Below are positions 1 through 9,473 of a DNA stretch of 64,000 nucleotides, one piece after another. Position 1 is the first letter of the stretch, and each line of letters opens with the position of its first letter. The notes beneath the pieces were generated by a model. That model was not told where the DNA came from. It did no database searches and saw only the letters and a program-made list of their open reading frames with translations. The position numbers and the translations under genes were made by a program. This stretch comes from CBDDBH01 sp965225625 (GTDB taxonomy: Bacteria > Pseudomonadota > Gammaproteobacteria > JADZEE01): the NCBI GenBank assembly GCA_965225625.1, contig CBDDBH010000030.1, positions 1 to 64,000 on the forward strand, given 5' to 3'.

Positions 1-149
1 CCTTTAGTACGAGAGAAACGAGGTGGACGAACTTGGAAATCGGGTGGCGGAAGAGAATCCTTCGGGAGCGATCCCTGTGTTCATGGATACCGAGTAGAGG
101 GTTACGTGCTCCGATTTCACATGACAGAGAGTCTGTCTAAAAAATAAAT

Positions 150-178
150 TTGACATTGATGATTTTTAGTGGTATACT
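150..178 (+). promoter_or_regulatory. sigma70 promoter, repeat copy 1
   Basis: TTGACA at 150-155 and TATACT at 173-178 are separated by 17 bases, a near-consensus housekeeping promoter. It points toward the 23S-5S genes and is repeated exactly 163 bases downstream. Confidence 0.75.
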
Positions 179-312
179 ATATAATCATTAATCGTAGGGA
201 TGGCTCGGTTAGGCGAGCGTCTGTCATTAAAGTGGCAGAGTGTTCATGGATACCGAGTAGAGGATTACGTGCTCCGATTTCACATGACAGAGAGTCTGTC
301 TAAAAAATAAAT

Positions 313-341
313 TTGACATTGATGATTTTTAGTGGTATACT
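313..341 (+). promoter_or_regulatory. sigma70 promoter, repeat copy 2
   Basis: TTGACA at 313-318, 17-base spacer, TATACT at 336-341. It is the duplicate of the promoter at 150-178 and is the closer of the two to the 23S gene, so transcription of the rRNA unit probably starts near 348. Confidence 0.75.
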
Positions 342-357
342 ATATAATCATTAATCG

Positions 358-429
358 TAGGGATGGCTCGGTTAGGCGAGCGTCTGTCATTAAAGTGGCA
401 GAAGACGGTTCGATTCCGTTCAGTTCTAT
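358..429 (+). other. degenerate tRNA-like element
   Basis: A D-arm-like hairpin (GCTC/GAGC with a GGTTAGGC loop), an anticodon-arm-like hairpin (CTGTC/GGCAG) and a T-arm-like hairpin with a TTCGATT loop follow each other in tRNA order. The anticodon loop is 8 rather than 7 bases. The acceptor arms (358-364 with 422-428) pair only with two G-U pairs and one mismatch, and no CCA follows. It may be a decayed spacer tRNA or a transcript element that only resembles one. No amino-acid identity can be assigned. Confidence 0.3.
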
Positions 430-465
430 CGCCTATAAGCGTGATGCGCTCAATAGGTATTGTTC

Positions 466-481
466 TTTGACAATTGTATAT
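466..481 (+). other. 5' arm of 23S rRNA processing stem
   Basis: The 16 bases 466-481 are the exact reverse complement of 3529-3544 beyond the 3' end of the 23S gene. Such flanking stems are the known RNase III processing sites of pre-23S rRNA. The perfect pairing supports the 23S boundaries. Confidence 0.8.
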
Positions 482-510
482 AGAGGGTAAATCGGTAGAA
501 TGATATTACT

Positions 511-3500
<2,990 letters not shown>

Positions 3501-3560
3501 ACTTTTTTCTTCTACCGACCCCTCACACATATACAATTGTCAAATATTCTTATACACCTT

Positions 3561-3677
3561 TCCGGTGGCTATAGCGAAGGGGAACCACCCGTTACCATCC
3601 CGAACACGGTAGTTAAGTCCTTCAGCGCTGATGATACTTCGGGGGCAACCCCGCGGGAAAGTAGGTCGTTGCCGGGA
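3561..3677 (+). rRNA. rrf: 5S ribosomal RNA
   Basis: This is the small rRNA of the 50S subunit, placed 60 bases after the 23S gene. The loop sequence CCGAACACGG and the downstream TAGTTAAG segment are standard 5S landmarks. The ends pair as an imperfect terminal helix (TCCGG with GCCGGGA). It is followed at once by a strong terminator. Confidence 0.93.
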
Positions 3678-3685
3678 GACCTCTC

Positions 3686-3714
3686 AAAAGGCAGGTTCAT
3701 AACCTGCCTTTTTT
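3686..3714 (+). terminator. intrinsic terminator of the rRNA unit
   Basis: A perfect stem (3686-3697 region with 3701-3714, GGCAGGTT/AACCTGCC core) with a short loop runs into a T tract directly after the 5S gene. The A tract on the 5' side makes it potentially bidirectional. Confidence 0.92.
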
Positions 3715-3715
3715 C

Positions 3716-3744
3716 TTGACGCTTTCCCTTTTTTGTACTATAAT
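3716..3744 (+). promoter_or_regulatory. sigma70 promoter for lipoprotein gene
   Basis: TTGACG at 3716-3721 and TATAAT at 3739-3744 are spaced by 17 bases. The promoter sits right behind the rRNA terminator and about 80 bases upstream of the lipoprotein start at 3828. Confidence 0.75.
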
Positions 3745-3827
3745 TTCTCTGCCTTAAACATATTTTCTCTTTTGAAGGAAATAATCCCTCGCAATATGAA
3801 AAAATTAATCTTAAAAAGGAAATATCC

Positions 3828-4307
3828 ATGAATCAAATGCGTATAGTTCTCGCCGCAATTGTGCTCGTTTTAGCCATATCCATTGTTAACGGCTGTTCAA
3901 GAATGACCGAACAGCACACTGCTGAAGAAGGCGAGGAATCAGGCACTGAACTCGCACTAAATGAAACCTACGATAAGGTCAGAAATGGTGCGCGACTCAT
4001 ATTGGCTTACAACGCGCAAAGCAATTCCTTTGAAGGCACCGTGGAGAACACCACAGCGGAAACTTTGAAGCGGGTTCGGGTTGAAGTCCACTTGTCAAAC
4101 GGAAAAGAACTCGGTCCAACCCCCGCAGCAGACCTCGCCCCGGGTGAAAAAAGAGATGTCCAACTCATCGCAACGAGCACAGACTTTGACGGATGGACAG
4201 CCCATCCTGAAGTGGGAGAGGGCGAACATGGCAGCGGTGGAGGTGGGGGTGAACATGATGCAGAAGGCGACAGCGAACATGACGGCGAAGAAGGCGAACA
4301 CAACTAA
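3828..4307 (+). CDS. small lipoprotein with His/Glu/Gly-rich tail
   Basis: A 159-residue exported lipoprotein of unknown function. Residues 1-22 form a signal peptide ending in a lipobox (VNGC), so Cys23 should be lipidated. Residues about 45-125 look like a small beta-sandwich of the FxLYD type (alternating hydrophobic strands, an ENTT segment, APGE before a final strand). The last 28 residues are almost only Gly, Glu, Asp and His with repeated GEH and EHD units, a composition suited to binding transition metals. AAAGGA at 3815-3820 and a consensus promoter upstream support this start. It is transcribed separately from the rRNA unit. The metal-binding role is inference from composition. Confidence 0.8.
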   Translation: MNQMRIVLAAIVLVLAISIVNGCSRMTEQHTAEEGEESGTELALNETYDKVRNGARLILAYNAQSNSFEGTVENTTAETLKRVRVEVHLSNGKELGPTPAADLAPGEKRDVQLIATSTDFDGWTAHPEVGEGEHGSGGGGGEHDAEGDSEHDGEEGEHN

Positions 4308-4385
4308 AGCGATTCAGACTACCAACTGACTGTTCTCACTGCGAAGCATGCCGAAGACTGACAGCCATACCCTATATCATTTCCC

Positions 4386-4414
4386 TTGCGTACACGTCCA
4401 AAAGCGTATATAAT
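4386..4414 (+). promoter_or_regulatory. sigma70 promoter for LamG protein gene
   Basis: TTGCGT at 4386-4391, a 17-base spacer and TATAAT at 4409-4414 lie about 95 bases upstream of the chosen start at 4510. Confidence 0.6.
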
Positions 4415-4509
4415 GTATATCAGTGTCAAATGAAAGTAGTGAGCTTCTTTGCTCCTACCGAACGAACGCATTGCCTATCATGAGTTTACAAAACTCAGGA
4501 GGTGAACCG

Positions 4510-5292
4510 ATGAAGTTTGAGTTATACTTTACGCTCTTTTGCGCCGCAGTCATTGTCTTCGCATCCGCGTCCGCAGAAATAGCGCACGCGCAATCTATTG
4601 AAGATGGATTGGGAGGACATTGGACCTTTGATAAGGGCGATACCGATGCCAAGGTAGCCAAAGATGCCCTCGGTGAACATGATGGAGAGATTAAGGGTGC
4701 TCCCAAAATTGTAGAAGGCATTGTCGGAGACGCACTCAGTTTCAACGGCGAAGAAGATTATGTCGTCATGGGTGCCGCTACCACAGGACAGAATGTTACC
4801 TATGCCATGTGGATTCAGGTGCCAGCGCTACCCGGCGGTCCAAAAGTTATCATCTGGGACGATGATCCACAGGGTGGTGGTGACTCGTGGCTGGAACTCT
4901 TGGCAGATGGCACAATACAAACGCAAAGAGGTGGCGACGGGTTTGGTGTCTTCAAAACCGAAACCCCTGTTAAAGCGGGAGAATGGACGCACATCACGTT
5001 TGTCGCCGATGGCGATAGCGAGAAAAAGTTTCTCTACATCAACGGTGAAGCCGATGCCGAAGCGGATGGAACGATAAACAGTCGTGAAACGCGCAGCCAT
5101 GTTGTTGTCGCAGTCGGACACGACCGCAACGCTTTTATCAAACCCTTCTATTTCGAGGGTGAGATTGATGATGTCGCTGTCTATGATCGTGCGTTAGATA
5201 AAAAAGAGGTTATGGAGAATTATCAAATCGCTTTTGATGTTGAACCGATAGGGAAGCTTGCGCTCACGTGGGGTGCCATCAAAGCGCATTAA
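4510..5292 (+). CDS. secreted LamG (concanavalin A-like) domain protein
   Basis: A 260-residue secreted protein. After a signal peptide (about residues 1-28, ending AHAQ) there is one LamG/concanavalin A-like fold, recognised by GHWTFD, DALSFNGEEDYVVM, the central YAMWIQ strand, GEWTHITFV, the YINGE hairpin and the closing FEGEIDDVAVYDRAL. Such domains bind glycans or surface ligands, and no catalytic residues are visible. The open frame continues upstream to 4423, but AGGAGGTG ends 7 bases before the ATG at 4510 and a signal peptide follows, so this start is preferred. Proteins of this plain type are abundant in Poribacteria-like and Latescibacteria-like genomes (family knowledge). Confidence 0.85.
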   Translation: MKFELYFTLFCAAVIVFASASAEIAHAQSIEDGLGGHWTFDKGDTDAKVAKDALGEHDGEIKGAPKIVEGIVGDALSFNGEEDYVVMGAATTGQNVTYAMWIQVPALPGGPKVIIWDDDPQGGGDSWLELLADGTIQTQRGGDGFGVFKTETPVKAGEWTHITFVADGDSEKKFLYINGEADAEADGTINSRETRSHVVVAVGHDRNAFIKPFYFEGEIDDVAVYDRALDKKEVMENYQIAFDVEPIGKLALTWGAIKAH

Positions 5293-5365
5293 GTTTTTTG
5301 TATAAGCGGTCGAGTCGATTACATGTTGTATTCGGCCGCTTTCCGAAATGGTAAGGTCTAACAAG

Positions 5366-5905
5366 ATGTCAAAATTGTACACTGAAATCCCTCAAAAACT
5401 ACAGCAATTTATCAAAGACCAAAAAGTCTTCTTTGTCGCAACCGCGACAGCCGACAGCAGAATCAATCTGTCCCCGAAAGGCATGGATTCCTTGCGTGTC
5501 CTGGGTCCAAACCGTGTTGCTTGGTTAAACGTAACCGGCAGCGGGAATGAAACCGCCGCGCACGTTCAGGAAAACCCTCGAATGACGCTCATGTTTACCG
5601 CTTTTCAGGACAACCCTATGATCCTCCGACTCTACGGTACTGCAAAGGCTGTCCACAAAGATGATGCTGAATGGCAGCTGCTCTTCCCGTTGTTCACGCC
5701 GTTGCCGGGGGCAAGGCAAATCTTTGACCTCAACGTTGACCTCGTGCAAACCTCCTGTGGGATGGCTGTCCCGCTTTATGATTATGTCGGTGAAAGGGAG
5801 CAGCTAAACGCGTGGGCAGCGAAAAGGGGCGAAGAGGGCGTGGAAGCATATTGGAAGGAAACCAATCATACCAGCCTTGATGGAAAACCCACCCGTTTCA
5901 CTTAG
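5366..5905 (+). CDS. pyridoxamine 5'-phosphate oxidase-fold family protein
   Basis: A 179-residue cytosolic protein of the PNPOx-like split-barrel superfamily, which binds FMN, F420 or heme. The N-terminal part shows the family pattern: a helix ending in FIKDQKVFFVATA, then SPKGMDSLRV, and AWLNVTGSGNETAAHV followed by an MTLMF strand. The C-terminal third carries a VPLYDY segment and an alpha-helical tail typical of the group often annotated as pyridoxamine 5'-phosphate oxidase family protein. The true substrate cannot be told. The start was placed at the second ATG (5366), with AAGG 11 bases upstream, rather than at 5348. It stands alone between two intergenic regions. Confidence 0.85.
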   Translation: MSKLYTEIPQKLQQFIKDQKVFFVATATADSRINLSPKGMDSLRVLGPNRVAWLNVTGSGNETAAHVQENPRMTLMFTAFQDNPMILRLYGTAKAVHKDDAEWQLLFPLFTPLPGARQIFDLNVDLVQTSCGMAVPLYDYVGEREQLNAWAAKRGEEGVEAYWKETNHTSLDGKPTRFT

Positions 5906-5976
5906 AACTATGGTAAATTCTATAAATAAGTAGACCCTTCAGTAAGTTGTAGCCCCCAAACGCGTCCACTGCCGCT

Positions 5977-6004
5977 GGCGAGGTTTGTAACCTCGCCTCT
6001 TTAG
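5977..6004 (+). terminator. intrinsic terminator
   Basis: A 9-bp perfect stem (GGCGAGGTT 5977-5985, AACCTCGCC 5989-5997) with a 3-base loop is followed by TCTTT. It closes the oxidase-fold gene. The rest of 5906-6247 holds no recognisable gene. Confidence 0.7.
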
Positions 6005-6247
6005 AGTGTCTAAGTAATTGTAGGTTTTACCATAAATCCGATTTCTACTCAAGGGGTGCTATGCGTTTGAACGCACATTTTTGTGTGCTCGTGTACATGG
6101 AAAACCTCCTTATTTCGTTTAGGGCTATCAAATAAATTTATCGAAAGGTAAAAGAAAACCACAATAGATCCCAGAAACGCGTCAACCTCATCAGAAACCG
6201 GTTTTGGACAACGGACAAAACCGAGCGAAAACCCAATAGTTAAAAAA

Positions 6248-8848
6248 ATGAAATTATCACTGATCGTCATCACACTCTTTATAACGTGTCTATCCGTTGT
6301 CCATGCGCTTCCACCGGATCCTGAACTCCAAAGCGCGATCCAAACTGCTCAACAGTTCACCAATCTCAAACCGAGATACACCTCAAGCGAAATAACGGAG
6401 TGTGTAACCGATAGTTTTGTCACCCTCGCCAAGAATTGGCAAAACTTGCCTTCTATACATCGGCAGAAGTTGAAAGGACTTTTCCTTCGACCCGGACTCC
6501 CCGGTAGTTTTTTCGGTGAAGTAGGACTACCTGAAAGATTCAACACACCGCATTTTAAATTCCATTACACACGCCTCGGGCCGCATGCACCACCCCCTGA
6601 GGATTTCCACCCGCGCAATGGAGTTCCCGATTATGTTGATCTCTGTGCCGATGCAATGGAACGGGCATATCATGTCCAAATTGACCTGATGGGATTCAAA
6701 ATCCCTTACATCGACTTTTGGGCGGCACAGAACGGCGGCAATCATAAATATGATGTCTACCTCTTCACCTTTCCCGCACTCGGTATCACGACAGCGGATT
6801 GGTTTGAAGGACGCGTCTTATCCACCGCACTGACCGTCGCACCCTATTTCATGATCAACTCTCGTATCTATGATTACGTCGGAAAATCGGAGGGAATCCG
6901 CTATCTTGAGACAACCTGCACGCATGAATTCCTGCACGGTGTCCAGTTCGGATATAACGCCTATATGCCGACATGGTTCATGGAGGCATCCGCAACTTGG
7001 ATAGAAGTCATGACTTACGATGGTGGAATTATTGACGATGGCGATACGCTCCCGGATCCCGATGAACCCAACGAAACCGATGCCTATAACTATTATATCC
7101 ACCAACTCCGCCGCTGGTTTCTCATTCCCGATATCTCCCTTGAGAGTCGCATCGGCGACCACGAGTATGGCTCCGTTATCTGGACATTGTATATGGCAGA
7201 ACGGTTCGGATACGACATCGTCCGCCAATTTTACAGAAATACCACCGATGGCAGTTATCGCGAGATGGGCAATTTTTACAACGTTTTTACGGATAACGGC
7301 ACCACGCTTGCAGAGGCTTTCAAGACCTTCACGGTATGGAATTATTTCACGCATACCCGCGCCAATACGGCAACTGGAATGTCGGGCTATAGGAAAGCAC
7401 AGCGCTTTCCACCAGTCGCTATTCATCCCAACGATGTACACACGAGTTATCCAGTTCGCACCGATTTCGATTCGGAATCAATGCCTGAGCATTTCTCCAC
7501 ACGCTATATCGTCTTCCGTCCTGCAGATATTCTGCCGGAATTCGCAGTCAAAATTGATGGCGCGGATCTCGCTCCAATAAATCTCCAACACCTCGCACCT
7601 GATGACCGACAGGACATTCAGGATGAACTGCAGCGACAGGCAGGTACCGGTTTGCGCGGGTGGGCTGCTAAATTTATCGTCAGGAAACGGGATGGGACCA
7701 CTGAGGTTAGGGAAGCATTCACCTATCACCGTTCCCAAGAAGCACAGATGACCTTCAAAGATTTCGGCGGAAATATCCAGGAGGTTACGCTCATCTTAAT
7801 TAATATGCATCCCGATGTTGAACGCGTCGTAATTCCGGGTGGGAGTTTCGGGGGTTCTGTCAGCTATATGGCGGGTGCGCCACCAGCAGGGGTGCTTTCA
7901 AACGCACAGGTCGTTCAAGGCTCTAACGGACTTCGTGTGACATGGAATGTTGATAATCCAGCGGGGATTCGAGAGGTCGCAATCGTGCGAAAACGCTATA
8001 TGTTACGGAATGAAACGGATGTCCTCCAACCTTTTCAAAATCTCAATGAAGTGCTCGCCGCTGCCGACCGCGATGGAAACGGTATTTCCGAAGACGATGT
8101 AGCCATCGTTGGGCGTGTTGATGTCACACAAACTCAGTTTGAAGACCCCACTATCTTTGAGGGAATTGATGTCAGTAGTGAGTTCTTTGATCCGAACAAT
8201 CTCCATTATTACTATGCTGTTGTGCCTGTTGACGCAATGGCCTTTTACGACGCCATGCAGCGCGAAATGGCGTCCATCTTGGCAGCGATCCCGTCAAGCG
8301 AATTGAGCATCCAGTGGGATGTTTGCTGGGAGACAGTCGAAGTCGAAGCTGAGGAACGCGGCGTCGAACTCGGGATCTCCGGTTACAAGCCGCCGGGCAA
8401 AGCGTTCGATCGCTACGTCGCCGACATTGCCAAGCTTGCGGCCTTGGTCCCGGCAGACGTGCCCATGGGCTTGCATCTTTGCTATGGCGATCTCGGACAC
8501 CGGCACTGCATCGAACCACAAGATCTGGCGGTGGTCGTCAACATGGCGAATGCTGCTGGGACGCGCGTCGAGCGGCCAATCGACTTCGTCCACGTTCCCG
8601 TTCCGCGCAGCAGGAACGATCCGGCTTATTTCGCGCCGTTGGGCAACTATGACGTACCCGACTCCATGTTGTATTTGGGGTTGGTGCATGTCACCGATGG
8701 TGTCGCGGGCACGATGCAACGCGTCGACAGTGCTAAGCACTATCTCGATGGATTCGGCATTGCGACCGAGTGCGGGTTTGGGCGGCGACCGCTGGAACAA
8801 ACCGCCGAGTTATTGAAAATTCATCATGAAGTGGCAGATCGGCTTTGA
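6248..8848 (+). CDS. chimeric frame: secreted putative metalloprotease joined to MetE-like domain
   Basis: Residues 1-20 are a signal peptide. Residues about 85-400 resemble the MXAN_6640 group of putative metalloproteases: His226-Glu-Phe-Leu-His230 gives an HExxH zinc motif and WFMEASATW follows as the usual downstream Glu segment. Residues about 540-660 look like a beta-sandwich ending in YYYAVVPVD. Around residue 662 (about base 8232) the protein changes abruptly into the C-terminal half of a cobalamin-independent methionine-synthase-like barrel. Codon style changes at the same place. A natural fusion of a signal-peptide protease to a cytosolic MetE fragment is unlikely. I read this as two genes joined in frame by misassembly or recombination, each incomplete at the junction. 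Confidence 0.7.
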   Translation: MKLSLIVITLFITCLSVVHALPPDPELQSAIQTAQQFTNLKPRYTSSEITECVTDSFVTLAKNWQNLPSIHRQKLKGLFLRPGLPGSFFGEVGLPERFNTPHFKFHYTRLGPHAPPPEDFHPRNGVPDYVDLCADAMERAYHVQIDLMGFKIPYIDFWAAQNGGNHKYDVYLFTFPALGITTADWFEGRVLSTALTVAPYFMINSRIYDYVGKSEGIRYLETTCTHEFLHGVQFGYNAYMPTWFMEASATWIEVMTYDGGIIDDGDTLPDPDEPNETDAYNYYIHQLRRWFLIPDISLESRIGDHEYGSVIWTLYMAERFGYDIVRQFYRNTTDGSYREMGNFYNVFTDNGTTLAEAFKTFTVWNYFTHTRANTATGMSGYRKAQRFPPVAIHPNDVHTSYPVRTDFDSESMPEHFSTRYIVFRPADILPEFAVKIDGADLAPINLQHLAPDDRQDIQDELQRQAGTGLRGWAAKFIVRKRDGTTEVREAFTYHRSQEAQMTFKDFGGNIQEVTLILINMHPDVERVVIPGGSFGGSVSYMAGAPPAGVLSNAQVVQGSNGLRVTWNVDNPAGIREVAIVRKRYMLRNETDVLQPFQNLNEVLAAADRDGNGISEDDVAIVGRVDVTQTQFEDPTIFEGIDVSSEFFDPNNLHYYYAVVPVDAMAFYDAMQREMASILAAIPSSELSIQWDVCWETVEVEAEERGVELGISGYKPPGKAFDRYVADIAKLAALVPADVPMGLHLCYGDLGHRHCIEPQDLAVVVNMANAAGTRVERPIDFVHVPVPRSRNDPAYFAPLGNYDVPDSMLYLGLVHVTDGVAGTMQRVDSAKHYLDGFGIATECGFGRRPLEQTAELLKIHHEVADRL
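8237..8848 (+). pseudogene. C-terminal fragment of MetE-like (UROD/MetE superfamily) protein
   Basis: This is the downstream part of the chimeric frame, about 200 residues. It shows the MetE-type barrel signatures IQWDVCWE, GLHLCYGD (His and Cys zinc ligands), FVHVPVPRSR, LGLVHVTDG and ECGFGRRP (third zinc ligand Cys). The family transfers methyl or related groups with a zinc-bound thiol. The N-terminal half of the barrel is missing. Full-length relatives are about 340-380 residues, so as it stands this piece should not be functional. Confidence 0.75.
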
Positions 8849-9017
8849 ACTCTAACACTTCTTTTTTAACGGACCAGCAAGCTGGCCATCTAAGACATAT
8901 CGTCAATCTGGCTAAGCAGTTAGATGGCGACTGGTCTGGCGCCAACAAGGTTACAATGTACAGTTGGTTTAAGCGTCCCTCTGAACTCGCTCGGCAAGCG
9001 CTGATACAAAATGCCGA
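8849..9017 (+). other. short gap with uncertain open frame
   Basis: A 78-residue frame (8845-9081) begins inside the MetE-like stop and runs into the 3' end of the convergent RidA gene. Its first 50 residues (containing LRHIVNLAKQLDGDW) look protein-like but I recognise no family. It may be the start of a truncated gene. Confidence 0.2.
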
Positions 9018-9431
9018 TCATCGAGCCACAAAAAACTCGAACTCGACCAGCATTCCCGAGAACGCTAGCCGATCAACATAGCGCAGCGTGCCGCCGGACG
9101 GTTTCACCGGGACGTCCGCGAAATACTCAGCGTAGACCTCTACGAAGCCGTGAAACTGCTCATCGGTGACGTTTTTGTCCAGGGTCGTTTGCACGCGCAC
9201 GACGTCCTCCATGGAGTACCCGTTGTCTTCGAGCAGGCCTTTCATTTCGTTCAAAATGTAACGGGTTTGTCCAACCGGATCGCCGGGATGCGCGACACTG
9301 AAATCCGGCTTCAATGCACCATGACCGGAGATGAAGAACAGCTCTTTGAAATCGGTGACCTGAAGCCCCCAATTGAACACGTTGCTCAGATCTGGCGCTT
9401 TTGGATTGTTAACCGCAGTTTTCGTGGCCAT
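9018..9431 (-). CDS. RidA family protein (YjgF/YER057c/UK114)
   Basis: A 137-residue protein of the RidA/YjgF fold, which forms trimers and, in the founding members, hydrolyses reactive enamine/imine intermediates. Family marks are the central FISGHGAL strand, QTRYILNEMKGLLEDNGYSMEDVV, the helix-strand repeat, and the C-terminal MLVEFEFFVA strand. It is one of four RidA-type genes or fragments here. It starts 42 bases after the molybdenum hydroxylase gene on the same strand, so the two are likely co-transcribed. A role cleaning up an imine product of that enzyme is possible but is inference. Confidence 0.88.
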   Translation of the reverse strand: MATKTAVNNPKAPDLSNVFNWGLQVTDFKELFFISGHGALKPDFSVAHPGDPVGQTRYILNEMKGLLEDNGYSMEDVVRVQTTLDKNVTDEQFHGFVEVYAEYFADVPVKPSGGTLRYVDRLAFSGMLVEFEFFVAR

Positions 9432-9473
9432 TAGTGTTGTCGTCCGTTTGTTTGTTGTTACGCCGACTACCCC

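Larger units (their letters stand above)
77..402. repeat. 163-bp tandem duplication upstream of 23S rRNA
   Basis: Two head-to-tail copies (77-239 and 240-402) with a 163-base period differ at one base (g101 versus a264). Each copy contains a short hairpin (GACAGA/TCTGTC), an A/T tract, a complete sigma70 promoter and the 5' half of a tRNA-like fold. Only the second copy continues into a T-arm-like sequence and then the 23S leader. The arrangement resembles the doubled promoters of rRNA operons, but no 16S gene lies in the window. Confidence 0.9.

Noticed and set aside
6248..8848. Natural bifunctional protease-methyltransferase fusion
   Set aside because: The downstream domain lacks half of its barrel and belongs to cytosolic enzymes, while the upstream part is exported; codon style also changes at the join.
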